Part shown: piece by piece, positions 45,341 through 58,800 of the stretch | Position numbering within the stretch: position 1 is the stretch's first letter | Layout of the letters: each line of letters begins with the position of its first letter | Assembly (NCBI RefSeq): GCF_964340395.1 | Contig: NC_135565.1 | Coordinates: forward strand, 20,349,709 to 20,413,708 | Direction of reading: 5' to 3' | DNA: 64,000 nt | From: Glandiceps talaboti | Taxonomy: Eukaryota > Hemichordata > Enteropneusta > Spengelidae | Notes under the pieces: generated by a model | What the model saw: the letters and a program-made list of their open reading frames with translations, nothing else | What the model was told of the DNA's origin: nothing | Databases searched by the model: none | Made by a program: the position numbers and the translations under genes

Positions 45341-46378
45341 CTGAAATAAAGAAACAATCCTGTCAATATAAATGGCTCTACATCAGTGCTTTTTTTGAAA
45401 TGTTTGCCACTGAACAGTCACTTGAGGGAGGTTACTGCCATTTCCAGTGTGCGGTTTTGGTCAGTTGCATGGCATGAGCAGGATGCTTGCAAAAGACCAC
45501 TTTCTAAAGATTGAGTTATTCATCTGTCTCACTGTCATCACTATACACATGATCATTTTGTTTTTAAAGACTAAATGCAACAAATATACAACCACACTCT
45601 ATAAGGTAAGTATTCATCCCTGTAGAAACTATGTTTTAGAAGTTAAAAGTCATGTACTGTAGAGACCTCAACCAACATCAACCACAAAACAGATAACAAT
45701 ACCTCCCTCGAGTTAGGTTGTCATTAGAGGTAAAACATTTCAAATTATAACCACAATCTTTTGATACAGAGGACACAAATATAGAAAATTATCAAAAATA
45801 ATACAATTTGAAAATCAATAGCTGCAACTCAGAAGGGAATGGGCTGAAATGTGGTTTAGCAGATATTCAAGGTCAAAGTCATCCTTGTGTAAATGCTGTG
45901 ACTACTTTGACTGCTGTAATTAAATGACTTTCCACTCTACCATATCTCTATCACTGCCATTTTTGTGACTCGATTAATTTTAATTGTTCTAAAAGTTAGT
46001 GTTGTGACTGGAATTGTACAATGCATGAAACAAATATCACTAGAAGTCCACTTTGGAGTGAAAGTTTGATAACTTGAAATAGCTCATCACCATCTTGCAA
46101 GAATCACTCTAAGATTTGAAGATATGATCAGAAATGGTACTAACTAATTACATTATAGTTCAATGTGGGTGTTTGTAGCCGAGGATCAATTTCCAATTAA
46201 ACAATTTTGGCCATGAGCCACAGCTAGTGGATCAATACATACATTCACAATCAATACATCGATTATAAGTTTTATCTGAGTTCAATAACCCCCTACTTTA
46301 CAGTTTCAATACACCTATTGGATCAGTGTTCATGGACTACCAAATCTGCATATAAAGTATGCTGACCTTAATTTTAAT

Positions 46379-46724
46379 CTAAGACATCTTAGGGACCTTC
46401 GCACAATGTTGCTCAAGCTCAATGAATGAACATTGTTCGCTTAGGACAACCCCCCCCCCTCCCCCTAAACGACATTCAGAGCGACATCACACATTTACAT
46501 ATGATGTATTAAAACCACGATGAAAACTGTAGCAGTCACACCACTCTGTTCTAAGACATCTTAGGGACCTTCGCACAATGTTGCTCAAGCTCAATGAATG
46601 AACATTGTTCGCTTAGGACAACCCCCCCCCCCCTCCCCCTAAACGACATTCAGAGCGACATCACACATTTACATATGATGTATTAAAACCACGATGAAAA
46701 CTGTAGCAGTCACACCACTCTGTT
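46379..46724. repeat. Two tandem 172-bp copies, almost identical
   Basis: CTAAGACATCTTAGGGACCT...ACACCACTCTGTT is repeated head to tail at 46379 and 46551, differing mainly in poly-C length. It is a very recent local duplication. Confidence 0.92.
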
Positions 46725-47779
46725 CGATGGAATGTACATTGTCAAACATAATAATTGTAAACTTGAAATTCCAACCCTATGAACCTGTAATACTGAGATG
46801 ATGGTAAACACATCAAAATACTACTACAAACCCAGCACTGTATATCACGTGAGAAGTAAATTTTAATCAACTTATCAACACCTCAGTAGTAAATACAGAA
46901 GCTGTTATCATTGAAGGCATGAAAGTTTTTGAAATTTGGTTAGAAGTGCGAAAATGAAGCTCAGCAAATGCATTGATGCCAGACCACCTCCCCCTAAACA
47001 ACTGTAGTTTGCTTATTAAGCTTGTGTAACATTGTGCAATTGTCCCTTACATTCTTAGATTCACAGCCAACAAGTGCAGATATTGATCTCTGATAACTAG
47101 GAAAGAGGTAGTTTAGTATCTTGTCATTGTTACAAATTACTGACATTAACAGGTTTTGTGATTTGAATTGTAATTCGGTACTAGCCTAGAGTATGCAATC
47201 CATGCATGATAATATGGTATAGCATTATGGCTACCTATAGTTATCAAACACATTTGGATCCAAGCAGCCTACATTTTGTTGACAAACCATTTTATGTAAT
47301 GCTGTACTAATCTCACATGAAGGTAATCATTTCTTTTTACTGTGACATGATATTCAATACTATCATTCTTAGTGTATCTGTCAGTAATTTTATTATAATG
47401 TAAACATGATCGATTTACTTGAATCTATACAGTGGCTGTTGTCAATGAAGTTCACTGAACTTTCTCTTGTTAGAGATATTAGTACTAATAGTTACCATAT
47501 GGGATTCTAACATTAGGGTTTAAGACCATTGTACATTAAACATCAAAGTGAGTACATTGCGTAAACATAAGAACATGTTTACATTATATGTAAACTCATT
47601 AAGAACTTACTCTTTCAGTTTTCATATGTTTAGATAACAAACCAACACATCACAGTGAATATGAACATCAGTTCAGCTTTGTGAGGTCAAAGGGTCATGT
47701 AGTTTTATTTATACTAAAGGTTATGACTTGTCTATATCAGTGTACTAATCCAATAACCACTAATAATGTTAATCAGTTG

Positions 47780-47972
47780 CTCCAACCAATCTACACATAC
47801 CAGAGATGAATTCTAGGGCTACAAATATTGCAATCATGTATGTGTCGTATTCTAAGGCACTGAATTTATGTTAATGATCAGGTTGTCTCAACCAATCTAC
47901 ACATACCAGAGATGAGTTCTGTGGCTACAAATATTGCAATCATGTCTGTGTCGCATTGTAATGCACTGAATT
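47780..47972. repeat. Diverged ~108-bp tandem duplication
   Basis: CAACCAATCTACACATACCA...GCACTGAATTTAT occurs twice, with about 90% agreement. Confidence 0.8.
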
Positions 47973-48911
47973 TATAATGACCATACAGTTCTCAAATTTC
48001 TCTCCTATACATTCATATCTTTCTAAATTCAGAAATGCTGTACATGATTTAATTCGTGCAATTATTGGCACCATTTTACATTTTTGTATTTCAAGAATAC
48101 AACAATAGTTAATATCCTTCTATGGGTACATCAGAGCATAAATGGAATTGAAAAGATCAGACAGTGACTTGTTACATTATTTCCTCAACATTTCAACCAT
48201 AATTGCATCTTCTTATTCTAAAAGTTAAGAACTGGTAGCAAACATTATATTTTTCATTTTCCAAGGATTGTATGTCTGTGACGCAAGGGGTGAAAGTGTT
48301 TTGCCCTGAAAGAATTTCTGAGATTATATACCCATCATTTACAACAATGCATCTGCTTATAATACGCCAACTGTATTAAATATAATATTGTATTTTTTAA
48401 GGTTAACAATGATTTTGAAAATAAAAAGGATTGAAAGAGTTTCAGTAATTGTCACAGAACAAACAGTTTTGATGGAAATTAAATAAACACAGAACAATAC
48501 GAGATATCTTAAAAACATGCATTAGTGGTCCAGATTATATCTAGTGCTTGTCTGCAGGAGTATTGGACATGTCTAATGTTGTTGACAAGTCAACATACAA
48601 TGTGGCAAATCTATTGATGAAAGTAGCTGTACTGCTTTAATCTTTGCTAAGTGACTGTTTGATAGAAATGTTGAACTAGCCCTACTCAAGAAAATCAGGA
48701 TTTGTACGTCTTCATAAAACCATCACAAACTCATTTGCAGCAATAGTACAAAATGGGCTAACTAAGATGAACATAAAATATTTGTAATGTTGTCATCAAA
48801 GTCTGTGAGAAAAAACATGTACTATTTTTTTAAAATCATTTTTAGCTGAGGTAATATTTTATTACGGTTACATCCTATAAAATATAATGAAACCATGTAT
48901 TTAGCTTTTTC

Positions 48912-49266
48912 TAAATATACTGATCACAATTCAATTTTCTTCTTTTTAAACCTTTACTAGCTGCAACTGGGATATTTTTCATCAAATAACCAAAATATAT
49001 TCATTACAAATTGATCAATTATTGATAAACAGACATTTTATCCGTTAATTAGTTGTCAATATTATCTATATGTAGTGTAGTGGCAAATATACTGATCGTG
49101 ATTCAAATGTTCTTCTTCGTTTTAAACCTGTACTAGCTGCAACTGCGATATTTTTTCATAAAATAACCAAAAATATATTCAGTACAAAATTGATCAATTA
49201 TTGATAAAAAGACATTATATTTGTTAATTAGTGGTCAATATTATCTGTATGTAGTGTAGTGGCAAG
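48912..49266. repeat. Diverged ~176-bp tandem duplication
   Basis: AATATACTGATC...TAGCTGCAACTG...ATGTAGTGTAGTGGCAA occurs twice, with scattered substitutions. Confidence 0.82.
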
Positions 49267-49676
49267 TTTAAATCTTGGGCTAAAGCTTGGTTTTGAATTT
49301 GTCTGTTACCATGGTGAAATCATAATCACAGTTTAGGGCACTAATTTATGGAAGTAGACTCAATATGATTTGATTTATTGCGTATACAGCTACAAAAATA
49401 TGTTTATCCACAGGTGATGCTATACCTTTCACAGTGTACAATATTACAAGGCAGTTATTGTACCTTACGAAAACATTTTTTTTTAAATGTTCCAGTTGCT
49501 GCTACTGACCTTTGACTGAGAATTGGTTGAGTTTTCTTGAACAATGTAACAGCAAACGTTTAACTCGGAGTATAAACATAACTTGAATCGTCATCGAATT
49601 TTGCACCTCAATGGACTTAAAATATCTGAGGTACATGCTACATCAAAAATTAATATTTTCAACGTTTGGATTTCAG

Positions 49677-51097
49677 TTTGAATGTTGTGGAGTATCAGGG
49701 CCAGGTGACTGGATGAATTCATCATTTTCTACAGTGGTCAAAATATTTGCAGTACCTGACAGTTGTTGTGAAGACATGTCAATAGACTGTGGACAAGGCA
49801 AGATTATTGGAAGTATCATACCCTTTGATGTAGGCATTTATAAAGATGTAAGTACAATTTGAAGACGAGAGTCATTTTTTGGGGATTCCTGGAGTAATGA
49901 CTCAAAAAGTCGGTGACGATTACACACACGGAGCCCACAGGTGCTATGTTTGCCGAGCCTGGGTGACTCATGGATAGGCTGTGGACTGACTAGGAAAGCC
50001 TTGACAATTCCACAGCAACGTGATATAGAACGGGCAACATAGCCCTGTCATATAGTCCAAAACCAGAATGGATTTCTTAACAATGTGTGATTATATTTAT
50101 GTGTGTATATGTCTGCATAAAAAGGAAATTGCTGGGAGCATTCCCAACACAAATTTTTTAAAAACAATTTGAATGGAATCATTATATTATAAAACACCTA
50201 TATGCTGAGTGAAAGGGATCTCCATTTTCTTAGTTGCAAATGGATACTCTGTAGCAACACAAACTAGTGATGTCATCACCCTTTGATATCACAAACTGAT
50301 GATGTCACTGCATTTTGCATTTTGACATAAAGCTAATAATGTCACAGCACTTTTGCTACGCTGTTGATGTAACAGCATTTTCACTTGACAAACTAATGAT
50401 GTCACTATTTTGACCACAAAAACTGATGATGTAAGCAATTTGAACACATAAACTGATGTCACTTCACCTTGCCCACACAATCTGATGATATCACTATATG
50501 TGATATAGTTAATGTGATCGAGTCATTTATCCAAGTATTTTTCGACCACAACAATTTACATATTTTATCTTTACAGGGTTGTGCTTCTGCAATAGCTATG
50601 TCAGTTGAGAGGAATTATGTTCTGATGGCTGGTATTGGCATCGGTGTTGGTGTCATACAGGTACGGCATAAATTTACTACATTCTTTTAGAAGTTTGTCC
50701 AGTGGTTGGTCAGTAACATTGTTTACAGTGCTGATAAGGTCAAAAGTCAATCGAACACATTGAGATAATTAACAGTATGAACTTACAGAAATATGTTATT
50801 GTAGCTAAAGCTGACATCTATGTACAATCCAGTATAGCACCCTCAGGTGTCAGGTTCATGGCTATAATGTACTGCCCTCTAGTGTTAGGGTTTATGGCTA
50901 GTTCATATCCATACTTTCAACTATTAATGACTGAAGTCCAGATAGTGATGACGTAATACAAAAAACTGTCGTCCAAACAGTAACTGTTTTCTTTCTTCTT
51001 CTCTTTTTTAATTTATCAGTTGCTGGGTATGATGTTCTCACTGTGTATGTGCTGTAGTCTTAGACGAGGTAGCAACAGTAAGGAATATGTCTACTAA
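49677..51097 (+). CDS. Tetraspanin 3' half (three exons), 5' exons not found
   Basis: Join: 49677-49847, 50577-50660, 51020-51097; 110 residues plus a TAA. All introns are phase 0, and the middle exon is 84 nt, exactly as in the minus-strand gene. Exon 1 starts FECCGVSGPGDWM and contains PDSCC and DCGQG; exon 2 starts GCASA and runs into TM4 (VLMAGIGIGVGVIQ); exon 3 gives LLGMMFSLCMCCSLRRGSNS and the tail KEYVY. The frame is intact, and AATAAA occurs at 51154-51159 and 51180-51185. TM1-TM3 exons were not found in the 4.3 kb upstream, which is shared with the opposite-strand gene. It may be a partial inverted duplication, or its first exons may be too diverged to see. Confidence 0.72.
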
Positions 51098-53399
51098 CTT
51101 GTCAGCAACGAGAACAACTAAACTATGATGCAATCTGAAGAATATCAACACTGAATAAATGACCTGATGCAATATTGATAATAAAACCCCCAAGGACTTT
51201 TCCAAGATATGAAGACGAACGTTTCTTGTCAGCCTATCACCCCCTTTTCACTACTATGGTACAACCCAACCTGTTCAAGTCCAATAGGAACAAACCAATG
51301 TATACTGACAGAAGGGTTGATAAGGCAAGACAGATATGTATGACTCAGTACACAGATTTTGGGTTTGTCCTGCGTTGCAATTTATAAAAAAAATAATGAT
51401 AACTGAGATGAACCAATGTAAGTTGCAGTTTCTTTGTAAATAAGAAGTCAACTTTTATAAACTTTTAAGGGTGGGGGAGTCTGGCAGTGTGTTGTCTTGT
51501 TAATTCGTGTAGCCATTTTCAAAAGAAGTTCCTCCTACGGACGCCTCAAAGTAGGAAAGGTGAGTGCTAAAACTTTGGTGATGGATACCAACCATACAGC
51601 ACTACAAGAAACATTTAAATCATGCAAAATCCAAAATTCCAAAAAGTTTCATCATAGTAAACAAAGTCATATGACCCCCTAGCAGTGACACTAAGTACAA
51701 ATGCTGTGTCAGGTAGCAAGAATCAACCAGCTATGAAATTTCTTCTTTTTGATAGATTCAGACAACTTATACTTTTGAGTTATATTTGTTTACAGTAAAG
51801 TCGGCTTCAATATATCATGTAAAACTATATTTGCAGACTTTTGCCTTTGTTTACTAAAAGGTACCTTTCTGAAAAATCGTTGACTGCATTTTTCAAAACC
51901 TTATCTACAGATTCAGAAAGTTTTGCTACAATATCAATTCCAACTGTATACATGTACCTTGGACCCTTTCATGACACATGATTTGATTGGCTAAAATGTG
52001 GTGAGTCATCAGATTTTAACCAATCATATAACAACTAGTAAATTCAAATCAGCCAATGAGGATATCTGGTAGAATTAGTCAGCCAATCATATTTTTTATA
52101 TTACTAGTACTATATACAAGCATGTACATGCCTTCAAACAAGTAAACAAATGAACAAAGTTAAAGGTAAACAAACATCTTAGAAGTCAAAGTCTTTAAAT
52201 ATTTGTGTCAATGTTTTTGGTAACTTTAAAAATCATTTTATCAGAACTTTGAAGAGACTTGTGTTGTTTAGTGAACAATGGAGAAAAGCATTATACAAAC
52301 AAACAGTCCATTGAATTTAGAACATATCCAATCAGTATAATGAAAAGTAAACTGTGAGACAGATACTGTCATTGGTTAATCATACCTGAACATTCACTAG
52401 GATCAATTTCCTAGCCAATAAATGATGCTGATTTAAGATTGAAATTTCAGAATCCTAGGTTGTGATGTCAGCACTGTCTGAATATGACATTTTTGAGAAT
52501 TTATTTAAGATTTTTAAGATGTCATTTCTTGCTAGAAATTAGCAATATTTCAAAGAAAACATGTTGTTTGCAATTTACATATCAAGTGTCATGTGATACT
52601 TACATCCAATCACAAGTATCATAAGAATCATGTGATTAAACATGCTATGACATCATTAACCTCCATTGCAAATAGATAGTATGTAAGACTGTTTATAGGG
52701 ATTTTCTACACTTGATATAATCTGAATTTGGTGTTTTTGCAAGAAATGGAAAACGTTTACTTTCAGTCATCAAAGATAAAGTATTTGTCCAAAAAAAATT
52801 AAGTATTTTTTGAGGGAATTTCTCACACAAAAAAAAATTTCTATGGTTTTGCTAAGGTTGGGAACCTTGGTACGAGAAAGTGGAAAATTTTGTCAAACTG
52901 GTATAATTCTAGTAAATCATAATTTTGAACCATTGTGAAGTTACTGGGGATTTCATATAAATGTCACCTGCTTACAACCCTTAGCAGAAACATAGGATTT
53001 TCCTATTTTGCACAGTGGGAAATGTTTGTAACCATGGCAATTACTTTTATTATGACAATTGGTAACATATCCAGTAATCATGTGGATATCAGAAATTACA
53101 TCAATGTATGAGATGTTATTTCAAATTACAACAACACCTTCTGGAAAATGTATTCATGTCATAAGATTTTCATTAAAAAGACAAAAGAATCCATGACAAA
53201 CATTTTTACTGACCTGTTTAAGAAACGATTTCTTTATTTAAATCAGTATTAGTACATCTGTTATTCTCGCTGGTTGTATTTTGTTTAGTATTGCATATGC
53301 TAATTCAACAATTTGCATATTAGTTTCATTCATACATGTACTTGCAAAGTAAGTAATTTGCATATCAGTGACATACATAAATGTATATGCAAATAATTG

Positions 53400-53586
53400 T
53401 CTGATTTGTAGGTATATGATTGTAGGTATATGTATACATGAAACTGATATGCAAATTATTTATTTTGCATGTACATATATGTATGAAACTATCAGTTTCA
53501 TACATATATGTACATGCAAAATAAATAATTTGCATATCAGTTTCATGTACATTGTATACATATACCTACAAATCAGGCCATTTGCA
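53400..53586. repeat. Long palindrome with ATTTGCAT octamers
   Basis: Arms of about 90 bp meet at 53491-53493 (GAAACT-ATC-AGTTTC), and the inner ~75 bp are essentially perfect complements (CATGTACATATATGTATGAA / TTCATACATATATGTACATG). Outer parts contain TTTGCATATCAG and its complement. Further ATTTGCATA words lie at 53.31-53.66 kb. Confidence 0.88.
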
Positions 53587-54387
53587 TATGCAAATCAGGT
53601 CATTTGTATATCAAGTTCTTACATATATGTATAGAAATTAGGTAATTTGCATATCAGTTTCTTGTAAAGAATACACAATTAGTTAGTGGGTTATGGTTTC
53701 TTAGTTTTCAGCGGCCACGAAACTGGTCCAGTGTAAATGTACATTTCTACAAGTTCACATCGTTTATTAGTACATGGAGTGTGATTGGGGTGCAGGGTAG
53801 GGAAGAAAATTTAAAGAAAAATTTGTCTGTTTACAAACAACAAGTACTCTATGTTTCTTTTTATTTCTTCGGTTACCAAACGTTACAAAAAATGATAGCT
53901 AATCAATCCTTGGGTCTCTCTCAGGAGTACTTTTGCTGGCCAACATATCTTTTGAGAAAGTTGACTCTAAAAGTATTAAATTATGAAGTATATTGTAATA
54001 ACTGACGAAGAACTTGAACACAGGTGATAGACTAAAAAAGTCAACGTTCCTTGTTCAAGTTTAAATTATGTAGTCAAGTTATAGATTATTTGGTAATAAA
54101 TGAGTTCTTACTATAATTTCATTTGATATGCGGATCAGATTGTTCTGCAACGTTAGCTTGTTTAGATGATACTAAATCTGAATATAACATCATAATATCA
54201 CTCAAAACTAATCAAGAAATATGAGAAATTGTCAAGAAATAAATCATATGTATCGAATTTTAATTACATTTTATCTTTGATTCTTAAAGCTGCACCAGCT
54301 GTAACTGAAACTTTTGAAAGTGTTTTTGTGAGATATAATTATAAAAGTGAACAAAAGTGTTGGAAATGTTGGCATAAATTTTTATTA

Positions 54388-54535
54388 CAGACCCATGATT
54401 TACAAGAGTGTCGGATCAGTTCATACCGTTGGGGCTGCCAAAAAACAAAGGTATCTGATGTGGTAATGTTGAGGGCGCACAACAAAAGCAATGATGACAA
54501 CCAACTCGTGTGCCCATGTACAGCATAACAGAGAT
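54388..54535 (+). repeat. Dispersed ~145-bp repeat, copy 2
   Basis: This is the plus-strand copy of the repeat at 33770-33915, with small indels. Similarity ends near ACAGAGATAT in both. The small open frame over it is not a gene. Confidence 0.7.
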
Positions 54536-54575
54536 ATATTTACTCTCTTCTACAGTACTGCATCACCTGTCAATA

Positions 54576-54865
54576 CAGGGCTCAAAATTAACTTATTTCT
54601 TTGGTACTCCTAGTGGGCTGCCAGTTTCAGAAATTGCTAGCCCAAGTATTGTGACCTGTAGTCCCATATTCTTGAACTGAAAACAGATTTCCTCTACTGG
54701 AAATTTGTGTATTATTAAAATACTTTCATGTCCATAAATCTTCCATCCTCATCACATAATCCGTGGTAGCCTGAGTGGGCTATCAGCCGCAAAGTATGGT
54801 ACCCCATGCCCTTGACAAGATTTGGTAGTCTGGGGGCATGGGAGTACTGTTAATCTTGAACCCTG
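54576..54865. mobile_element. 290-bp hAT-like MITE
   Basis: The terminal inverted repeats are CAGGGCTCAAAATTAAC and GTTAATCTTGAACCCTG. The flanks TGTCAATA (54568-54575) and TGTCAGTA (54868-54875) look like an imperfect 8-bp target duplication with two extra bases. CAGGG ends are typical of hAT elements. Confidence 0.65.
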
Positions 54866-55569
54866 TCTGTCAGTAAATACAGCTGTACAGATAATATTGT
54901 ACAATAAATCTACTCAAAGTGATTATTGTGTTCGCACCCAAAAATCAGCGCCCCCCAATGCAATCATGATTTCAACCTACTTCTGGATACAACTGACCCC
55001 TAATTAACATATACAAAGTCTAATTATTGGTATTAATAATTTTCAGTAAATAATTGGTTATCAAAATAATACTACTCCAGTAACAGCTAGTGCAGCTTCA
55101 AAATTTTATTAATCATGTTTTATGATCAAGTTTGATTTCAACGACAGCTTAGATTTAAATTCATGTAAAATATATCATAATTATATCATAACTTGAATTA
55201 TAGAAATTTTAAAATAATGTACAAATTTAAAATTAAGGTTTGCGAACTCACCTCATTTCAATTTGACTGTAAAACCTAGTAAATTGACAGTTTACACATA
55301 GTGATAATATTATATATACTGATCTACAATGTCTATTTTATTATAACTATTATTTAAATAGTTTGAAATGTTATAATATTGTTATTATAATATATTGATA
55401 GAAGATTCTTTTGTTTTTTTTATAAGGTAGTTATATTGTTTGAATTGTCAATTTTTTAGTTGTGAAGTATCACATTAGTTTATTTGATGTTTTGTTGCAT
55501 ATTTTGGTAAGCAGTTATTTTTGATAGTCTGAATGATCCAGTTTTTGTTTCCACTTATGTGTATGTAAT

Positions 55570-55847
55570 CAGGGGTGAACAAATCATTTTGTGAACTGGT
55601 GGTCCCCAGACCAGTGCCTTAAAAAATCCAGTGGTCCTGCTGAAAGAATTAGTGGTCCAAGGTCCCACTAATGTGAAACATTAAATCTTACCTATGAATC
55701 TGTATCTTCAGACGACTTTTTAACATAGTTATTAACAGTAAGGTACTGGTCTGATGGACCAGATAAGGTAAAATTTGTGTGGTCCGCCCAAAAAAATCAC
55801 TAGTCCCGGTCTCCCAGACCCAGGACCAGTGGATTTGTTCACCCCTG
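55570..55847. mobile_element. 278-bp MITE with CAGGGGTGAACAAATC ends
   Basis: The inverted ends are CAGGGGTGAACAAATC and GATTTGTTCACCCCTG. The interior repeats words such as CCAGACCAGTG and CACTAGTCCC. A 5-bp direct repeat GTAAT flanks it (55565-55569 and 55848-55852). Confidence 0.72.
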
Positions 55848-58800
55848 GTAATATACGCCAACAAAATGGACTGGTTTTAGATGCCATCCAGATGTTGGTA
55901 GACTAGAGTGGAGCTGTGACTGTATCTTTCAGACTATCACTTTTGCCTGCTGGTAGATGTAATGTTAATGTAGAAAGTAAAAGGCAGAATCATGCAAGTT
56001 TGTAATTTCAAATCTTCTGTGCTTTCATTAATGCTGCCAAATGAAGTCAAAGTTAAAGTTAGAGAAAACTCCACCTTGTGCTATTGTGGAATTGACACAA
56101 TTTTCCATATCAGAACTCATATCATGTATAATTTATTACGTTGTAAAGCTGAGCAGACCTTTTCAAAGGAAGAGCGCCCTCTACCAAGTAATTTTTAATA
56201 GGTGGCTAGAATCATTGCAATGAGTAGATATTTATGTACTTTAGATACATGAGTTCACCAAAATGATAAACATAATGATAATATTGTTTAATATGACATA
56301 TACAAATGTTTTCAAGATAGACAGTGTCTCCACTATATAGATATTTCCTTTACATGGTAGAGGGCGCTGTTCATGTCTAATGTATACAAGGTAGAAAGCA
56401 TCTTTGTAGTCATGTGATAGTTTTGTAAGTGGTTAATACCACTGATAGAGGGCACTGTTCATGTAAATTAAACCATTGGGGCACTTTCATAGAAAGGTTG
56501 CATGTGTTATGTAGTGCTTAGTAAATGTATTTGTTGTCATTTCTGTTTGAAGTTCAGTTGATATTCCTTTAGAAGTTTGATGTTTTAGAATGAAGTAGAC
56601 CTGATAATTGTCAATTGCTCAGTAAGTGACCAGTGCACAGCACACAGAATCAAGCCAATGTAATTACGTTTAATATTAGTAGTATGGGATATGAGGTAGT
56701 GGAACGTAAACACAAGTCGGATGTAAGTAACTTGTTAACGTCGTCAAACAAAATTACAAGTAATGTTTAACTTTAATAACTTAGTTTTTATCTGACTTGT
56801 ATTTATACTTCAGATCCTTATATTCTATACTACTAGTGTGAGTACTTGTTTATTTTAGTATATTTTTTGCTTGGAAATTTTGACTTGAAACTTTATAAAA
56901 GAATTTTACAAAGCTGTTGTGTGTTAAAAGTAGTTGTAGAAGACTGTGCTATGTCTCAGTAATTGTGTTTTGTGCAGGATGTTATTTTTATGGACAGGAA
57001 GTAGACAGCTAAAAAGTTAAGATAGGAGAATTGTTGTATGAAACAAAATCTTGCATTGTTCTGATATGATGACAGGGCGCCCTCACACATCATTCTCTCC
57101 TTTTTAGGAGTAGGCCGTTGAGGGCGCAGTGATGCAACATATCTTATAGTCAATATATTGTTGGTGACATAGCCTGTTTTACTGTATCTACTCAGACTAA
57201 ATTTGGCTTGACTAATGAATGTTAATGCTAAGTTCAAATTGGAGTTGATACTGTATACCGGCTCATGACAGTGACATTGACTGGAATAACTCTTATCAAC
57301 ATGTAATTGTTAACTAGGAAGTCAGTCTAGGCATAACTTAGTTATTAAATGTTTTGAATAATTCCCAACAAAGCGATAAACCTTTTGAGGAAATTTCAGA
57401 GTCAAAACTTTTGATAAAAATTTTCCCTTTCACAAAAAATTGAACACAATATAAATGACAGACAACCAATCAACAACTAGTTCTTAAAACAAGCCTTTGA
57501 ATCAATATACCAATATGTTTGCAAGTTCCTGATTGGTTTAGATAGGTCACATGATTTCCTAGGAGTGTAGAAATGGATACATGTCAGATGTAAGTGACAT
57601 TTCACAATTTGTTGTTAAACTGACATTAATTAGTAAAAATACAACATTTTTTATGGTAAGACATTTTACTATAATTATGAATCAGTGTAGTATTTTTATT
57701 CCCTTTTAGATTGTGGTTATATAAAACTATTTTGATACTTAATAAAGAATGAAATCAAAACAATTTGTCATGTCATGTTGATATGGTGTTAAGGTTGAGA
57801 GATAGGTATAAAAAAAATACAACTGCCCGTACGGTCACGCAGTGCACACCGTTTTAAGTTAATATGCTTTTTTCAATGTTGCCATAGTGATTTCATACTA
57901 CATTCTTCAAAATGTCGTCAGCTTGTGAAAACTGGTCGTTTTAAAACAAAGTAAGAGGGTGCAAGACGGGAAAAGGTTAAAAGTCTAATGAAAAAAGTGA
58001 TGGACAACAGCTAACCAAGCTAGAGAATGAGTTCAACTGGACCATTCTTATATGCAGAGTTCTGACTGTACAGTGAGTGTAGCATAACATTTGTCACAAT
58101 AGCCATGGCTCAAAGTTTCCTTTGACCAGAGTGCGATTAAAAGGAGGCAGTTGCTTTACTGTGGTATGGCGCCCTCACATGTGAGATTGAGAGAGTACAA
58201 AATGTGACTGCGGGATGACAGAGTTGATACAATTTCATTGATAAGCACAAAAACGACCTTCCATAAAGGGCCATAAACTAAGTTTTAATGTATGTTGGCA
58301 ATAATTGTTGCTGGATATTTAAAATTATAAAAATACACTCAAAAGTACTGTACAGACATGACTTACCCACAGCTGATCTGTAACTTGTAAGGTACACCAT
58401 GATGGGGAGCCCTCACACATCAGTCAACACAGAGCAGACCAGTGAAGGCGCAGACTGACACAACATATCTTACAGGCTAAACCACTACTTGCAATTGACT
58501 GAACTCAATCTGGTACAGTACTAGTAACAATTTGGTGACACATTGTTTATCATACCTATAAAAAATGTAAAGGAAATACCTAATATGCATGAGTACTAAC
58601 AATACCATAAGACAATTATAATGTCATAGAACTTAGGCAAGTATCCACATTTCATTTGAGGGTTTATGCAAGTATTTTCACTTGAGTACAAAATTTATAA
58701 TGTACACATGTTGACTGGCCATAAAGGCGATAGCATATGTCTGTTCCCCTCAAGGGGCTGTTGATCTTAACATGTGTTTTATATCACCTCATCATCATTA

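Larger units (their letters stand above)
45360..49676. other. Intergenic or intronic sequence between the two tetraspanin loci
   Basis: No coding exon was recognised. It holds a tandem duplication of 172 bp (46379-46724), one of ~108 bp (47780-47972) and one of ~176 bp (48912-49266). Confidence 0.5.

Noticed and set aside
53368-53634. 88-codon frame over the 53.4-kb palindrome
   Set aside because: Chance frame in inverted-repeat sequence with no domain.
54229-54528. 99-codon plus-strand frame
   Set aside because: It overlaps the dispersed 145-bp repeat that also occurs at 33.77 kb, where the frame is not kept.
58376-58412. Possible start exon of the minus-strand tetraspanin (CTGTGG|GTAAGTC donor preceded by an ATG)
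   Set aside because: The encoded residues (MVYLTSYRSAV) do not resemble a tetraspanin N-terminus, which normally has a Lys-Tyr-Leu-Leu-Phe-x-Phe-Asn pattern.
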